The translations under genes and the position numbers were made by a program. Below, one piece after another: positions 1-6,170 of a DNA stretch of 6,962 nucleotides (position 1 is the stretch's first letter; every line of letters begins with the position of its first letter). This stretch comes from an uncultured Mediterranea sp. (GTDB lineage: Bacteria; Bacteroidota; Bacteroidia; Bacteroidales; Bacteroidaceae), in assembly GCF_902493215.1 (NCBI RefSeq), contig NZ_CABUOL010000036.1, forward strand, positions 1 through 6,962. Direction: 5' to 3'. Under the pieces are notes generated by a model. The model ran no database searches and was not told the origin of the DNA. It worked only from the letters and a program-made list of their open reading frames with translations.

Positions 1-1095
1 TATCATCTGCGAAATCAGCAGTCCCTTGAACGGGTCGCCGATAAAACAAATCAACAGCAGCGCGATGCCCAACGAAAGGATTACCCCCACCTGCGAGTGG
101 CTGTCCCTGATGTGGTACGACTCGCCGAAGATACCGGCAAAGATGGAACCTGCCGCCATGCCGCTTGTAATCGTCGAGGAGATGCCCGCCATCAGCAATG
201 CCAGCGCAAACACCACGCCGGCGCTGCTGCCCAGCAACGGGTCCAACAGCGACTTCGCCTGCTGCAACTCCTCCACCTGAATCCCGCCCTTGAAGAAGGT
301 GGCGGCGGCCAGCAGTATCATCGCACTGTTAATGGCCCATCCCACAATCATGGAGAAGAGCGTGTCGAACAATTCGTACTTCAGCACCCTGCGGATAGAG
401 GCATCATCCTTCTTGTTGTACTCGTGGCTCTGTATCACCTCCGAATGGAGAAACAGGTTATGGGGCATCACCACGGCTCCGAGCACACTCATGATAATGA
501 GCATGCTCCCCTGGGGGAACGAAGGAGTCACCCACCCCTGCACCGCCACAGGCCAGTCTATCCTGACAAGGAAAAGCTCGTAGATGAACGAAAGCCCTAT
601 GACGGATACGAAGGCGATGATGGCCCTTTCAATCTTCTTGTAGGAGTTGGTGAAAAGCATTATGGATACGAAGACCGTAGTCAGCACCGACCCCCATATT
701 ATGGGGATGTCCAGCAACATTTGCAGTGCGATGGCCCCGCCCAATATTTCGGCAAGGGAAGTGGATATGGAAGCCAGCACCGCCGTACCCAATATAGGGC
801 GCGACACCCATTTGGGAGTGTACTGCGTGGCGGCTTCCGACAGGCACAGTCCCGTTACGATGCCCAGGTGCGCCACGTTGTGTTGCAGGATTATCAGCAT
901 GACGGTAGAGAGCGTCACCACCCACAGCAGCGAATAGCCGAACTCCGACCCCGCCGCAAAATTCGACGCCCAGTTTCCGGGGTCGATGAAACCTACCGTC
1001 ACCAGCAGTCCCGGTCCGATATATCTGAACACGTCCAGACCACCCAAATAGCGTTTGTGGTCTTTCCGTTGCAAGTCTTTAAAAATATTCTTCAT
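1..1095 (-). CDS. Nramp family Mn2+/Fe2+ transporter (MntH-like), C-terminus off the window
   Basis: Proton-coupled importer of Mn2+/Fe2+ in the inner membrane. Translation from the ATG at 1095 gives 365 residues with no stop before the window edge; family members are usually just over 400 residues, so the last one or two helices are missing. The family metal-site motifs are visible: DPGN at residues 38-41 (helix 1) and A207-V-V-M210 followed by PH at 211-212 (helix 6), so D38, N41, A207 and M210 are all of the canonical Mn/Fe type. A third conserved stretch, SSTITSGMAAG, covers about 306-316. Hydrophobic helices alternate through the whole protein. The start is supported by the usual short N-terminal tail before the first helix. 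It lies in the same direction as the pheT operon but is separated from it by about 300 bases and a hairpin terminator, so it is probably transcribed separately. I see no clean TAnnTTTG promoter upstream; the best match is TACTTTTA at 1123-1130. Confidence 0.95.
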   Translation of the reverse strand, partial: MKNIFKDLQRKDHKRYLGGLDVFRYIGPGLLVTVGFIDPGNWASNFAAGSEFGYSLLWVVTLSTVMLIILQHNVAHLGIVTGLCLSEAATQYTPKWVSRPILGTAVLASISTSLAEILGGAIALQMLLDIPIIWGSVLTTVFVSIMLFTNSYKKIERAIIAFVSVIGLSFIYELFLVRIDWPVAVQGWVTPSFPQGSMLIIMSVLGAVVMPHNLFLHSEVIQSHEYNKKDDASIRRVLKYELFDTLFSMIVGWAINSAMILLAAATFFKGGIQVEELQQAKSLLDPLLGSSAGVVFALALLMAGISSTITSGMAAGSIFAGIFGESYHIRDSHSQVGVILSLGIALLLICFIGDPFKGLLISQMI

Positions 1096-1194
1096 TATTA
1101 TGTTGTTCTTGTTTTGAGGATGTAAAAGTACTCAAATAAAAAACAAATGCACCATAAGTTGGTTCAAAATGGCAGACACGTTGCCTTGCCAACC

Positions 1195-1260
1195 AAAAAA
1201 TCATCCCACGAGACGGATAAATTCATCCCGCAAGACAAATTTATCCACCTCGTGGGATGA
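1195..1260 (-). terminator. Long hairpin with T-run, likely terminator of the pheT operon; also a repeat element
   Basis: Arms 1201-1223 and 1238-1260 pair at 21 of 23 positions, with one two-base internal mismatch (1213-1214 against 1247-1248) and a 14-base loop. On the minus strand the stem is followed directly by six T (1200-1195), and there is no T-run on the plus-strand side, so it would stop transcripts coming from the TSCPD gene about 140 bases upstream. The loop holds a third partial copy of the arm start (1223-1236 matches 1201-1214 at 12 of 14), which allows an alternative shorter stem with the right arm. Such length and repetition is more than a simple terminator needs, so a dispersed Bacteroides intergenic repeat is an alternative or additional reading. 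Confidence 0.6.
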
Positions 1261-1298
1261 ATATACTCGTACGGAAAACACAGCTTTTCCTGATTTCC

Positions 1299-1350
1299 TT
1301 TCCGTGAAGTCCGCAAATTCTCAAATCCGTGAAATCCGCGTAATCCGTGC
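1299..1350. repeat. Degenerate 9-base tandem repeat (AATCCGTGA-like units)
   Basis: Three adjacent units, AATCCGTGA, AATCCGCGT and AATCCGTGC, occupy 1324-1350 with a strict 9-base period. Two further degenerate TCCG-core units lie at 1300-1317, separated by about six bases. The stretch contains no supportable gene: a 61-codon plus-strand frame crossing it (1169-1354) is low-complexity repeat translation. Together with the hairpin at 1195-1260 it fills most of the 302-base gap between the Nramp and TSCPD genes; I see nothing else in that gap. I recall similar AATCCGTG strings between genes in other bacteria but cannot check this here. Confidence 0.5.
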
Positions 1351-1397
1351 CTAAAAAATCATCACGCCCTCTTACATCTTCAATCAGAGCAGCAGAA

Positions 1398-1643
1398 TCA
1401 ATACCCCATCTCGTGCAATGCCTTACACAACTGGTCGGGACAGGAAGTGGGACGTCCGCCGCAGCGGATACCTTCCAGGCGTGAAATCACCTCTTTCACC
1501 GGCATCCCGGTAACCAGACGCGACAATCCTTGCAGATTGCCGTTGCATCCGCCCCAGAACGCGATGTTCCGTACGATGCCGTCTTCCACCTCAAGCTCGA
1601 TATTGGTACTGCACGTACCTTTGGTCTTGTAAGTATACGTCAT
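1398..1643 (-). CDS. TIGR03905-type TSCPD domain protein, 81 residues
   Basis: Small stand-alone TSCPD-domain protein of unknown function. The signature T66-S-C-P-D70 lies near the C-terminus, and five cysteines (C11, C33, C61, C68, C73) are placed as expected for a metal- or thiol-based site. TSCPD domains also form the tail of class II (B12-dependent) ribonucleotide reductases, where the cysteines are thought to help re-reduce the active site; for the free-standing family this role is only an analogy. Length 81 is normal for the family. Its ATG overlaps the stop of yebC by one base (TAATG), the usual arrangement for translational coupling, so it is very likely co-transcribed with pheT and yebC. 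Confidence 0.85.
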   Translation of the reverse strand: MTYTYKTKGTCSTNIELEVEDGIVRNIAFWGGCNGNLQGLSRLVTGMPVKEVISRLEGIRCGGRPTSCPDQLCKALHEMGY

Positions 1644-2380
1644 TACTCTTCGCTTTCTTCCGGCTTCATATTGGTGTACACCGTCTGCACGTCATCAAAC
1701 TCTTCCAGGCGTTCCACCATCTTGTCGATGGTCTCGCGGTGTGCAGGCTCCACATCTTTCAGGTCGTTGGCGATGTAAGTAAACTCGCCGCCCACATCCT
1801 CAAAGCCGCCCTCTTCCAGGTGCTTCTGGATGGCTGCGTAGCTCTTCGGGTCACCGTAGATGGTGATTGTGCCTTCCTCTTCGTCCTCTTCGTAGTCTTC
1901 GTCGATGTCGAAATCGATCATGTCGAGGATGAATTCTTCCATATCCATGCCGTCTTTCTTCTTGAAAGTGAACACGCATTTGTGGTCGAACAGGAAAGCC
2001 AATGAGCCCATTGTGCCCAGGTTTCCGCCAAACTTGTTGAACACGCTGCGCACATCGGCCACCGTGCGGGTGGGGTTATCGGTCAGTGTATCCACGAATA
2101 CGGCCACACCGTGAGGTCCGTATCCCTCGTAGGTCATGCTCTTGTAGTCGCTCTGGTCCTTGCCCATTGCATTCTTGATGGCACGCTCGATGTTGTCCTT
2201 CGGCATGTTCTCGCGCTTGCAGGTAGCGATAACCGAACGCAGTGCAGGGTTGTTTTCCGGTTCGGGTCCGCCGGCTTTCACCGCAATAGCAATTTGTTTA
2301 CCCAGTCTTGTAAAGGTCTTAGCCATGTGACCCCATCTTTTCAATTTGGCAGCTTTTCTATATTCAAACGCTCTTCCCAT
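1643..2380 (-). CDS. yebC: YebC/PmpR (TACO1) family protein
   Basis: Full-length 245-residue member of the YebC/TACO1 family. The N-terminal helical domain begins MGRAFEYRK with the basic KLKRWGHMAK stretch (residues 12-21) and continues to about residue 75. The family hallmark follows: YEGYGPHGVA at 84-93, then DNPTRT at 101-106 and GGNLG at 118-122. An acidic run DEDYEEDEEEG (160-170) sits in the variable part, then a ferredoxin-like C-terminal domain. Family members were first described as transcription regulators (PmpR in Pseudomonas, YebC in E. coli); more recent work on bacterial YebC and mitochondrial TACO1 points to a ribosome-associated role in relieving stalling, including at polyproline. 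Placement behind pheT fits a translation role. The start is the family-standard MGRAFE, 42 bases after the upstream small gene; the leader is AT-rich with no clear Shine-Dalgarno site. Confidence 0.95.
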   Translation of the reverse strand: MGRAFEYRKAAKLKRWGHMAKTFTRLGKQIAIAVKAGGPEPENNPALRSVIATCKRENMPKDNIERAIKNAMGKDQSDYKSMTYEGYGPHGVAVFVDTLTDNPTRTVADVRSVFNKFGGNLGTMGSLAFLFDHKCVFTFKKKDGMDMEEFILDMIDFDIDEDYEEDEEEGTITIYGDPKSYAAIQKHLEEGGFEDVGGEFTYIANDLKDVEPAHRETIDKMVERLEEFDDVQTVYTNMKPEESEE

Positions 2381-2422
2381 TGGATTGTATATTTTAATTT
2401 GTTCTTTAATTGGTTTCTGTCT

Positions 2423-2647
2423 TTACTGCCGCGTCAGTTTCCGATACCTCCAATATGACGCGCCGCACATCAGCAGGCATATCAGACCGCTCACCCCTGC
2501 CAGGGCATTTCTCCAGCCCTCGTTCTCAGGGAAGTGCCAAAGCACCCTTACTGCCTGAAACAAGAGGAGCAGCCCTATGGTCAGGCCCGTCAGAGACGCT
2601 CTTTTGGCTCTGATATGGTGATCCGGTTTTATATCATACTTCTTCAT
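2423..2647 (-). CDS. Small two-helix membrane protein, 74 residues, function unknown
   Basis: I do not recognise a named family. The product has a basic, polar N-terminus (residues 1-17, including two adjacent His), a hydrophobic helix at about 18-37, a short polar turn (WHFPENEGWRN, 37-47), a second helix at about 48-65, and a basic tail (RYRKLTRQ). This predicts a helical hairpin in the inner membrane with both ends in the cytoplasm by the positive-inside rule. It begins 17 bases after the pheT stop and ends 42 bases before yebC, on the same strand, so it is an operon member. The tight spacing and clean hydrophobic pattern argue that it is a real gene and not a chance frame. Confidence 0.7.
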   Translation of the reverse strand: MKKYDIKPDHHIRAKRASLTGLTIGLLLLFQAVRVLWHFPENEGWRNALAGVSGLICLLMCGASYWRYRKLTRQ

Positions 2648-2664
2648 AGCGGGTCAGCTTGTTT

Positions 2665-5127
2665 TTACCGCAACACGGCTCCCAGTCGGTTCTGCAGGTT
2701 GGCAATCAGTTTCTGCATCACTTTGTCAATCTGCTTGTCGTTCAGTGTGGCATTCTCGTCCTGCAACAGGAAACTTACGGCATACGATTTCTTGCCGGCT
2801 TCCAGGTTCTTGCCTTCATAGACGTCGAAGAGGGAGACTTCTTTCAGCAGCTTCTTCTCCGTTTCGTAGGCAATCTTCTCGATTTCGGCAAACTGCACCT
2901 TCTTGTCAATCAGCAAAGCGAGGTCGCGCTTCACGGCCGGGAATTTGGAGATTTCGGTATAGTTTACCTTCACGTTCCTAATGGCCTTCATCAGCTCTTT
3001 CCAGTTCAGGTCGGCATAGTACACCTCGTTGTCGATGTCGAACGCTTTCAGGAGCTTCCTCGTCACCACGCCGAACGTGGCAAGGCGCTTGCCCCCCCTT
3101 GTCTGCACGGACAGGGCAGCGGCGTAAATATCGTCCGTAAGGTTGCCCACTACCAGGTCGTGCATCTGCAAGCCCAGACGGGCAAATATGTTTTCGACAT
3201 ACGCTTTCAGCTCGTACACCGAACTGTCCTCGTCCTGATGCGCCCATGAGTTGGACACTCTCTTGCCGGTAATCCACAGGCCCAGGTGATAGTCTTCGGA
3301 ATAAGGAGCGAGCGCCTTTTCGGGGTTACGCTTCTCTTCGTTGAAGTAATAGCAGTTGCCGAACTCAAAGAATTTCAAATCGGCATTCTTGCGGTTGGCA
3401 TTGTGCGCGATGCTCTCCAGTCCGCCGAAAAGCAGCGTCTGGCGCATGGCGTTCAGGTCGGCGCTGAGCGGGTTCATCAGCATCACGAGGTTCTTGGCGG
3501 GATAAGATTCCAGTCCGTCGTAATAGGCGGCGCGTGTCAGCGAGTTGTTCAGGATTTCGTTGAAACCGCAGCCCACCAGTTGCTCGGCAACCAGGTTCTG
3601 CAGACGGTTGGACTTGTCGCACTCGCCCTTCGTTGTCAGGCTGGACTTCAAGGCTGTGGGAATCTCCACATTATTATATCCGTAAATACGGAGGATGTCC
3701 TCTATCACATCGCAATCGCGCTGCACATCCACGCGGTATGGCGGCACGTCGAGCGTCAGGCCCTCTGCCGTTTCGCCTACAATCTTCATCTCCAGGCTCG
3801 TCGCGATGCTTTTTATCGTCTCTGCCGGAATCTCCTTGCCTATCAACGCGTGTACCTTCCCGTAAGAGAGTTCCACCCGGAAGTCGCGGGCGGGAGCGGC
3901 GCATACATCCTTGATGTCGGAAGAGATGGTGCCGCCGGCAAGTTCCTTCACCATCAGCGCCGCCAGTTTCAGGCAGTAAAGGGTGGCGTTGGGATCGACG
4001 CCTCTTTCAAAGCGGAAGGAAGCATCCGTATTCAGGCCGTGGCGGCGGGCGGTCTTACGCACCCAAGTGGGGTGAAAATAAGCGCTTTCGAGGAAGACGT
4101 CCTTCGTGGTTTCGGTAGAGCCTGAATCCAGTCCGCCAAACACTCCGGCGATGCACATGGGCTCTTCCCGGTTGCAAATCATCAGGTCGCGTCCGTTGAG
4201 CTTGCGTTCCACGCCGTCCAGGGTAGTGAAGGGAGTGCCTTCGGGCAGGGTCTTTACAATGACCTCGCCGCCTTTAATCTTGTCCGCATCGAAGCAGTGG
4301 AGCGGCTGGCCGAATGCGTGGACGATGTAGTTCGTAATGTCCACCACATTATTAATAGGGCGCAGGCCGATGATGCGTAGCTTGTTCTGCAACCATTCGG
4401 GGCTTTCCTTTACGGTGACGCCTTTCACGGTGACGCCGGCATAGTGCGGGCAGGCTTCGCTGTTCTCTACCGTCACCCGGATGTCGAGGTCGTGGTTATC
4501 GACGGCAAAAGCCTCCACAGAGGGTTTCTTCAAGGCGGCGGGCTTGCCGTTCTGCACCAGGTAGGCGTACAGGTCGCGCGCCACGCCGTAGTGCGAGCAG
4601 GCATCGGCGCGGTTGGGCGTGATGTCCACCTCCAGCACGTAGTCGCTCTTAATGTTGTAATAGTCCTTGGCAAGCGTGCCTGGCACTGCTGTTTCGGGCA
4701 GTACGATGATGCCCGCATGGTCTGTGCCGATGCCTATTTCGTCTTCGGCACAAATCATGCCGTTGGACTCTACGCCGCGGAGTTTGGATTTCTTGATTGT
4801 GAAGCATTCATCACCGTCATAAAGTTTTGTACCCAAAGTGGCCACCACCACTTTCTGTCCGGCTGCCACGTTGGCTGCGCCGCATACTATCTGCACAGGT
4901 TCTCCCTGTCCCAGGTTTACGGTAGTGATGTGCATGTGGTCCGAGTTGGGATGGGGCTCGCACGTCAGCACTTCGCCGATGACCAGGCCTTCCAGTCCGC
5001 CTTTAACGGTTTGCACCTCTTCCACGCTTCCCGTTTCCAATCCTATGGAAGTGAGCGCGGCGGCTACTTCATCCGGTGTCAGGTCGAAATCCACATACTC
5101 TTTCAACCAGTTATAAGAGATATTCAT
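2665..5127 (-). CDS. pheT: Phenylalanyl-tRNA synthetase beta subunit
   Basis: Large subunit of the alpha2-beta2 phenylalanyl-tRNA synthetase (PheRS), which charges tRNA-Phe in the cytoplasm. The 820-residue length is normal for bacterial PheT. Domains in order: N-terminal MNISYNWLKEYV; an OB-fold tRNA-binding (EMAP-like) domain at about 43-152 with the CGAANVAAG segment (82-90); the B3/B4 domain at about 213-388, which in this family carries the editing site for mischarged Tyr-tRNA-Phe; the B5 domain at about 412-482, ending in VPPYRVDV and IEDILRIYGY; the catalytic-like core at about 490-710; and the ferredoxin-fold anticodon-binding domain at about 726-819, starting FPAVKRDLALLID. The start is the family-standard MNISYNWL, about 29 bases from a predicted transcription start. 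The alpha subunit gene pheS is not adjacent, so the subunits must be expressed from separate loci. First gene of the pheT/small membrane protein/yebC/TSCPD operon. Confidence 0.98.
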   Translation of the reverse strand: MNISYNWLKEYVDFDLTPDEVAAALTSIGLETGSVEEVQTVKGGLEGLVIGEVLTCEPHPNSDHMHITTVNLGQGEPVQIVCGAANVAAGQKVVVATLGTKLYDGDECFTIKKSKLRGVESNGMICAEDEIGIGTDHAGIIVLPETAVPGTLAKDYYNIKSDYVLEVDITPNRADACSHYGVARDLYAYLVQNGKPAALKKPSVEAFAVDNHDLDIRVTVENSEACPHYAGVTVKGVTVKESPEWLQNKLRIIGLRPINNVVDITNYIVHAFGQPLHCFDADKIKGGEVIVKTLPEGTPFTTLDGVERKLNGRDLMICNREEPMCIAGVFGGLDSGSTETTKDVFLESAYFHPTWVRKTARRHGLNTDASFRFERGVDPNATLYCLKLAALMVKELAGGTISSDIKDVCAAPARDFRVELSYGKVHALIGKEIPAETIKSIATSLEMKIVGETAEGLTLDVPPYRVDVQRDCDVIEDILRIYGYNNVEIPTALKSSLTTKGECDKSNRLQNLVAEQLVGCGFNEILNNSLTRAAYYDGLESYPAKNLVMLMNPLSADLNAMRQTLLFGGLESIAHNANRKNADLKFFEFGNCYYFNEEKRNPEKALAPYSEDYHLGLWITGKRVSNSWAHQDEDSSVYELKAYVENIFARLGLQMHDLVVGNLTDDIYAAALSVQTRGGKRLATFGVVTRKLLKAFDIDNEVYYADLNWKELMKAIRNVKVNYTEISKFPAVKRDLALLIDKKVQFAEIEKIAYETEKKLLKEVSLFDVYEGKNLEAGKKSYAVSFLLQDENATLNDKQIDKVMQKLIANLQNRLGAVLR

Positions 5128-5162
5128 ATCATTATTTTTTTATTGTTTCCAAAAGTGACCCG

Positions 5163-5170
5163 CAAAGTTA
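5163..5170 (-). promoter_or_regulatory. -7 element of the pheT operon promoter (TAACTTTG)
   Basis: On the minus strand TAACTTTG matches the Bacteroides -7 consensus TAnnTTTG exactly. Transcription would start near 5156 and give a leader of about 29 bases before the pheT ATG. The -33 region is weak: only TTTC at 5187-5190 or 5193-5196 is near the expected spacing. The leader is too short for an attenuator or T-box, and none is seen. Confidence 0.6.
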
Positions 5171-5174
5171 ATAA

Positions 5175-5210
5175 GATTTTCCTGTAGAAAGGGAAAAATT
5201 TCAGGAAATC
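5175..5210. repeat. Imperfect inverted repeat over the pheT promoter upstream half
   Basis: GATTTTCCTG at 5175-5184 is complementary to CAGGAAATC at 5202-5210 apart from one bulged T, with a 17-base AT-rich loop. It lies between the end of the toxin remnant (whose in-frame stop is at 5201-5203) and the -7 element of pheT, covering the expected -33 region. It could be a weak terminator for the module upstream or an operator site; no T-run follows directly, so neither is certain. Confidence 0.3.
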
Positions 5211-5508
5211 TTCGAGAGTATATACGCTTTTACCTGTTGCCATGACTGATTTACAAACATATCCGGCATAGGGTCTGTCTCTGCATCGTCAAAATGGTCA
5301 GCGAAGCTATTCCCGCTATTGATTCCCGCAAATATTCAGCCTCACAATCTACCGTACCGAAAAAATCCAAATCAATAGATTTGCGATGCCCCAATTGCAA
5401 AGCGAGCGCAGTGCCCCCTACCAACCTTGTTTGCTCAAGCACCGGCAACCGTTGCAGTTTTTTCAGGAGTTCCAGGGTTGAGGATTCAACTGTTTCCAGG
5501 TATAGCAT
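5201..5508 (-). pseudogene. AbiEii/AbiGii-type nucleotidyltransferase toxin, internally deleted and frameshifted
   Basis: Remnant of a type IV toxin-antitoxin style nucleotidyltransferase. From the ATG at 5508 the frame encodes a normal family N-terminus: MLYLETVE, then LVGGTALAL (29-37), GHRKS (40-44) and the DxD motif DLDFFG (46-51; D46, D48). It stays normal to about SLTIL (69-73) and then runs into a short nonsense tail ending at 5251. In another frame, 5293 to the stop at 5201-5203 encodes FDDAETDPMPDMF...SWQQVKAYILSKIS, which resembles the C-terminal end of the same family. The middle, of the order of 100 codons judging by usual family length of about 200 or more, is missing. The join lies near 5289-5295. 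The gene overlaps the DUF6922-type gene upstream by 46 bases. The catalytic N-terminal strand-turn is intact, but without the middle domain an active toxin is unlikely. Family assignment is from memory of the GG...DxD pattern. Confidence 0.8.
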
Positions 5509-5768
5509 CTGAACTGTTCTTTAGGGGTTTTTGAAATAGCGGCAATGTATGCCAGCGCACGGGGTTCCAAGCTTCTCAATCCCTTTGCGGTCTCTACGAT
5601 TTTGGGCAATCCGTAGTATGACTTAATGAGATTCCAGTCGCCCAGCAAGCCATATTCCAGCACTCTCTGTATCACATATTGCGCATGTGCGTCGAGGTCG
5701 ATATCCTCTTTGCGCACATCCCAGAACAGATGCGGAGAGAATTGTTCCATATATTCATTTGCAGACAT
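5463..5768 (-). CDS. DUF6922-type protein, probable antitoxin partner of the AbiEii-type gene
   Basis: Intact 101-residue soluble protein. Recognisable features are FSPHLFWDV at residues 10-18, YVIQRVLEYG at 31-40, DWNLIKSYYG at 44-53, and the C-terminal CYTWKQLNPQPWNS (88-101). In Bacteroidales, proteins with this FSPHLFWD...QLNPxPWN layout are commonly encoded directly before AbiEii-type nucleotidyltransferases, which suggests an antitoxin or regulatory role; this is inference from gene order, as no function is established that I know of. Here its last 46 bases overlap the toxin start in another frame, as expected for tight coupling. It has its own strong promoter at 5790-5819 and a leader of about 15 bases, with AAAGG just before the ATG. 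An alternative start is M7 (5750). It remains open although its partner is broken. Confidence 0.75.
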   Translation of the reverse strand: MSANEYMEQFSPHLFWDVRKEDIDLDAHAQYVIQRVLEYGLLGDWNLIKSYYGLPKIVETAKGLRSLEPRALAYIAAISKTPKEQFRCYTWKQLNPQPWNS

Positions 5769-5789
5769 AGCCTTTACTTCTTTTATTTA

Positions 5790-5819
5790 CAAAGGTAGCA
5801 TTCTTTTTCCGAAAATCAA
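5790..5819 (-). promoter_or_regulatory. Strong Bacteroides-type promoter for the DUF6922-type gene
   Basis: On the minus strand TTG (5819-5817) and TACCTTTG (5797-5790) are 19 bases apart, an essentially perfect match to the Bacteroides sigma-ABfr consensus (TTTG, 19-21 bases, TAnnTTTG). Start of transcription is expected near 5783. The promoter lies between the broken HTH gene and the DUF6922-type gene, so the latter is expressed independently of the regulator's own transcript. Confidence 0.8.
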
Positions 5820-5849
5820 CCGATTAATCATTTATAAAAAGCCCGCGGG

Positions 5850-6115
5850 TCAAAGTTTATCTACTATCCGGTGCGCCCGTCTCCGCAGCAATTCGAACTC
5901 TTCATCGTCCAGGATGGCTTTCATTGCCTTATACCAGCGTATGAGCACGCTGATTTTCACATCCCCCCTTTTAAAAGGGTCTGAATGGTGGTATTACTCA
6001 TGCCGGCATGGTCGGCAATCATTTTCAAAGACACGCCGGATGCCTTCAACAGATAGCGGAGCTCTTCACCTATCATAAGATAGGGATATTGCCCGTCCTC
6101 ATTTTTTACACTCAT
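5850..6115 (-). pseudogene. Small HTH (XRE-like) regulator, interrupted by a frameshift at a G6 tract
   Basis: From the ATG at 6115 the frame gives 52 residues and stops at 5957-5959. It contains a helix-turn-helix pattern: ELRYLLKASGVSLKMIADHA (18-37), then the recognition helix SNTTIQTLLKG (40-50). Just before the stop is a run of six G on the minus strand. A shift of -1 there, or one extra G, continues into GDVKISVLIRWYKAMKAILD and a basic tail ending RRRAHRIVDKL with a stop at 5850-5852, giving 88 residues in all. The restored part reads like the natural end of an XRE-type domain (the GGDVKIS turn and the next helix). So this is either a frameshift mutant, a phase-variable gene in its OFF state, a slippage-decoded gene or a sequencing error. 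It precedes the DUF6922/AbiEii-type pair and is divergent from the primase-like gene at 6300, with an operator-like palindrome in its leader. M14 is an alternative start. Confidence 0.7.
5963..5979 (-). repeat. G6 homopolymer fused to a 14-base perfect palindrome inside the HTH gene
   Basis: On the plus strand six C (5963-5968) are followed by TTTTAAAAGGG. The last three C together with this form CCCTTTTAAAAGGG (5966-5979), a perfect palindrome. On the minus (coding) strand the codons read TTA AAA GGG GGG ATG TGA, so the G-run sits immediately before the premature stop and exactly where the reading frame must change. Confidence 0.75.
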
Positions 6116-6170
6116 TTTTAATATTAATTTTATTTAAAACACAAGGGAAATATTTAGGTTTATTAAGTTT

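Noticed and set aside
97..1125. Long plus-strand open frame (342 codons) antisense to the Nramp gene
   Set aside because: Its translation is rich in His, Gln and Arg with no domain pattern, while the opposite strand encodes a transporter with intact metal-site motifs; it is a shadow of GC-rich third positions.
1169..1354. 61-codon plus-strand frame in the intergenic region
   Set aside because: Crosses the hairpin and the 9-base repeat, so its sequence is explained by those elements.
3286..4125. 279-codon plus-strand frame
   Set aside because: Lies wholly inside pheT on the other strand; no recognisable protein features.
4444..5187. 247-codon plus-strand frame
   Set aside because: Antisense to the 5' end of pheT and extends over its promoter; no domain or plausible start context.
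5842..5849. CCCGCGGG palindrome followed on the minus strand by a T-rich stretch, just after the HTH stop
   Set aside because: The palindrome has no loop, so at most a two- or three-pair stem could form; not a credible terminator.
5626..6078. 150-codon plus-strand frame
   Set aside because: Antisense to both the DUF6922-type gene and the HTH gene, crosses their promoter, and is Ser-rich without domain features.
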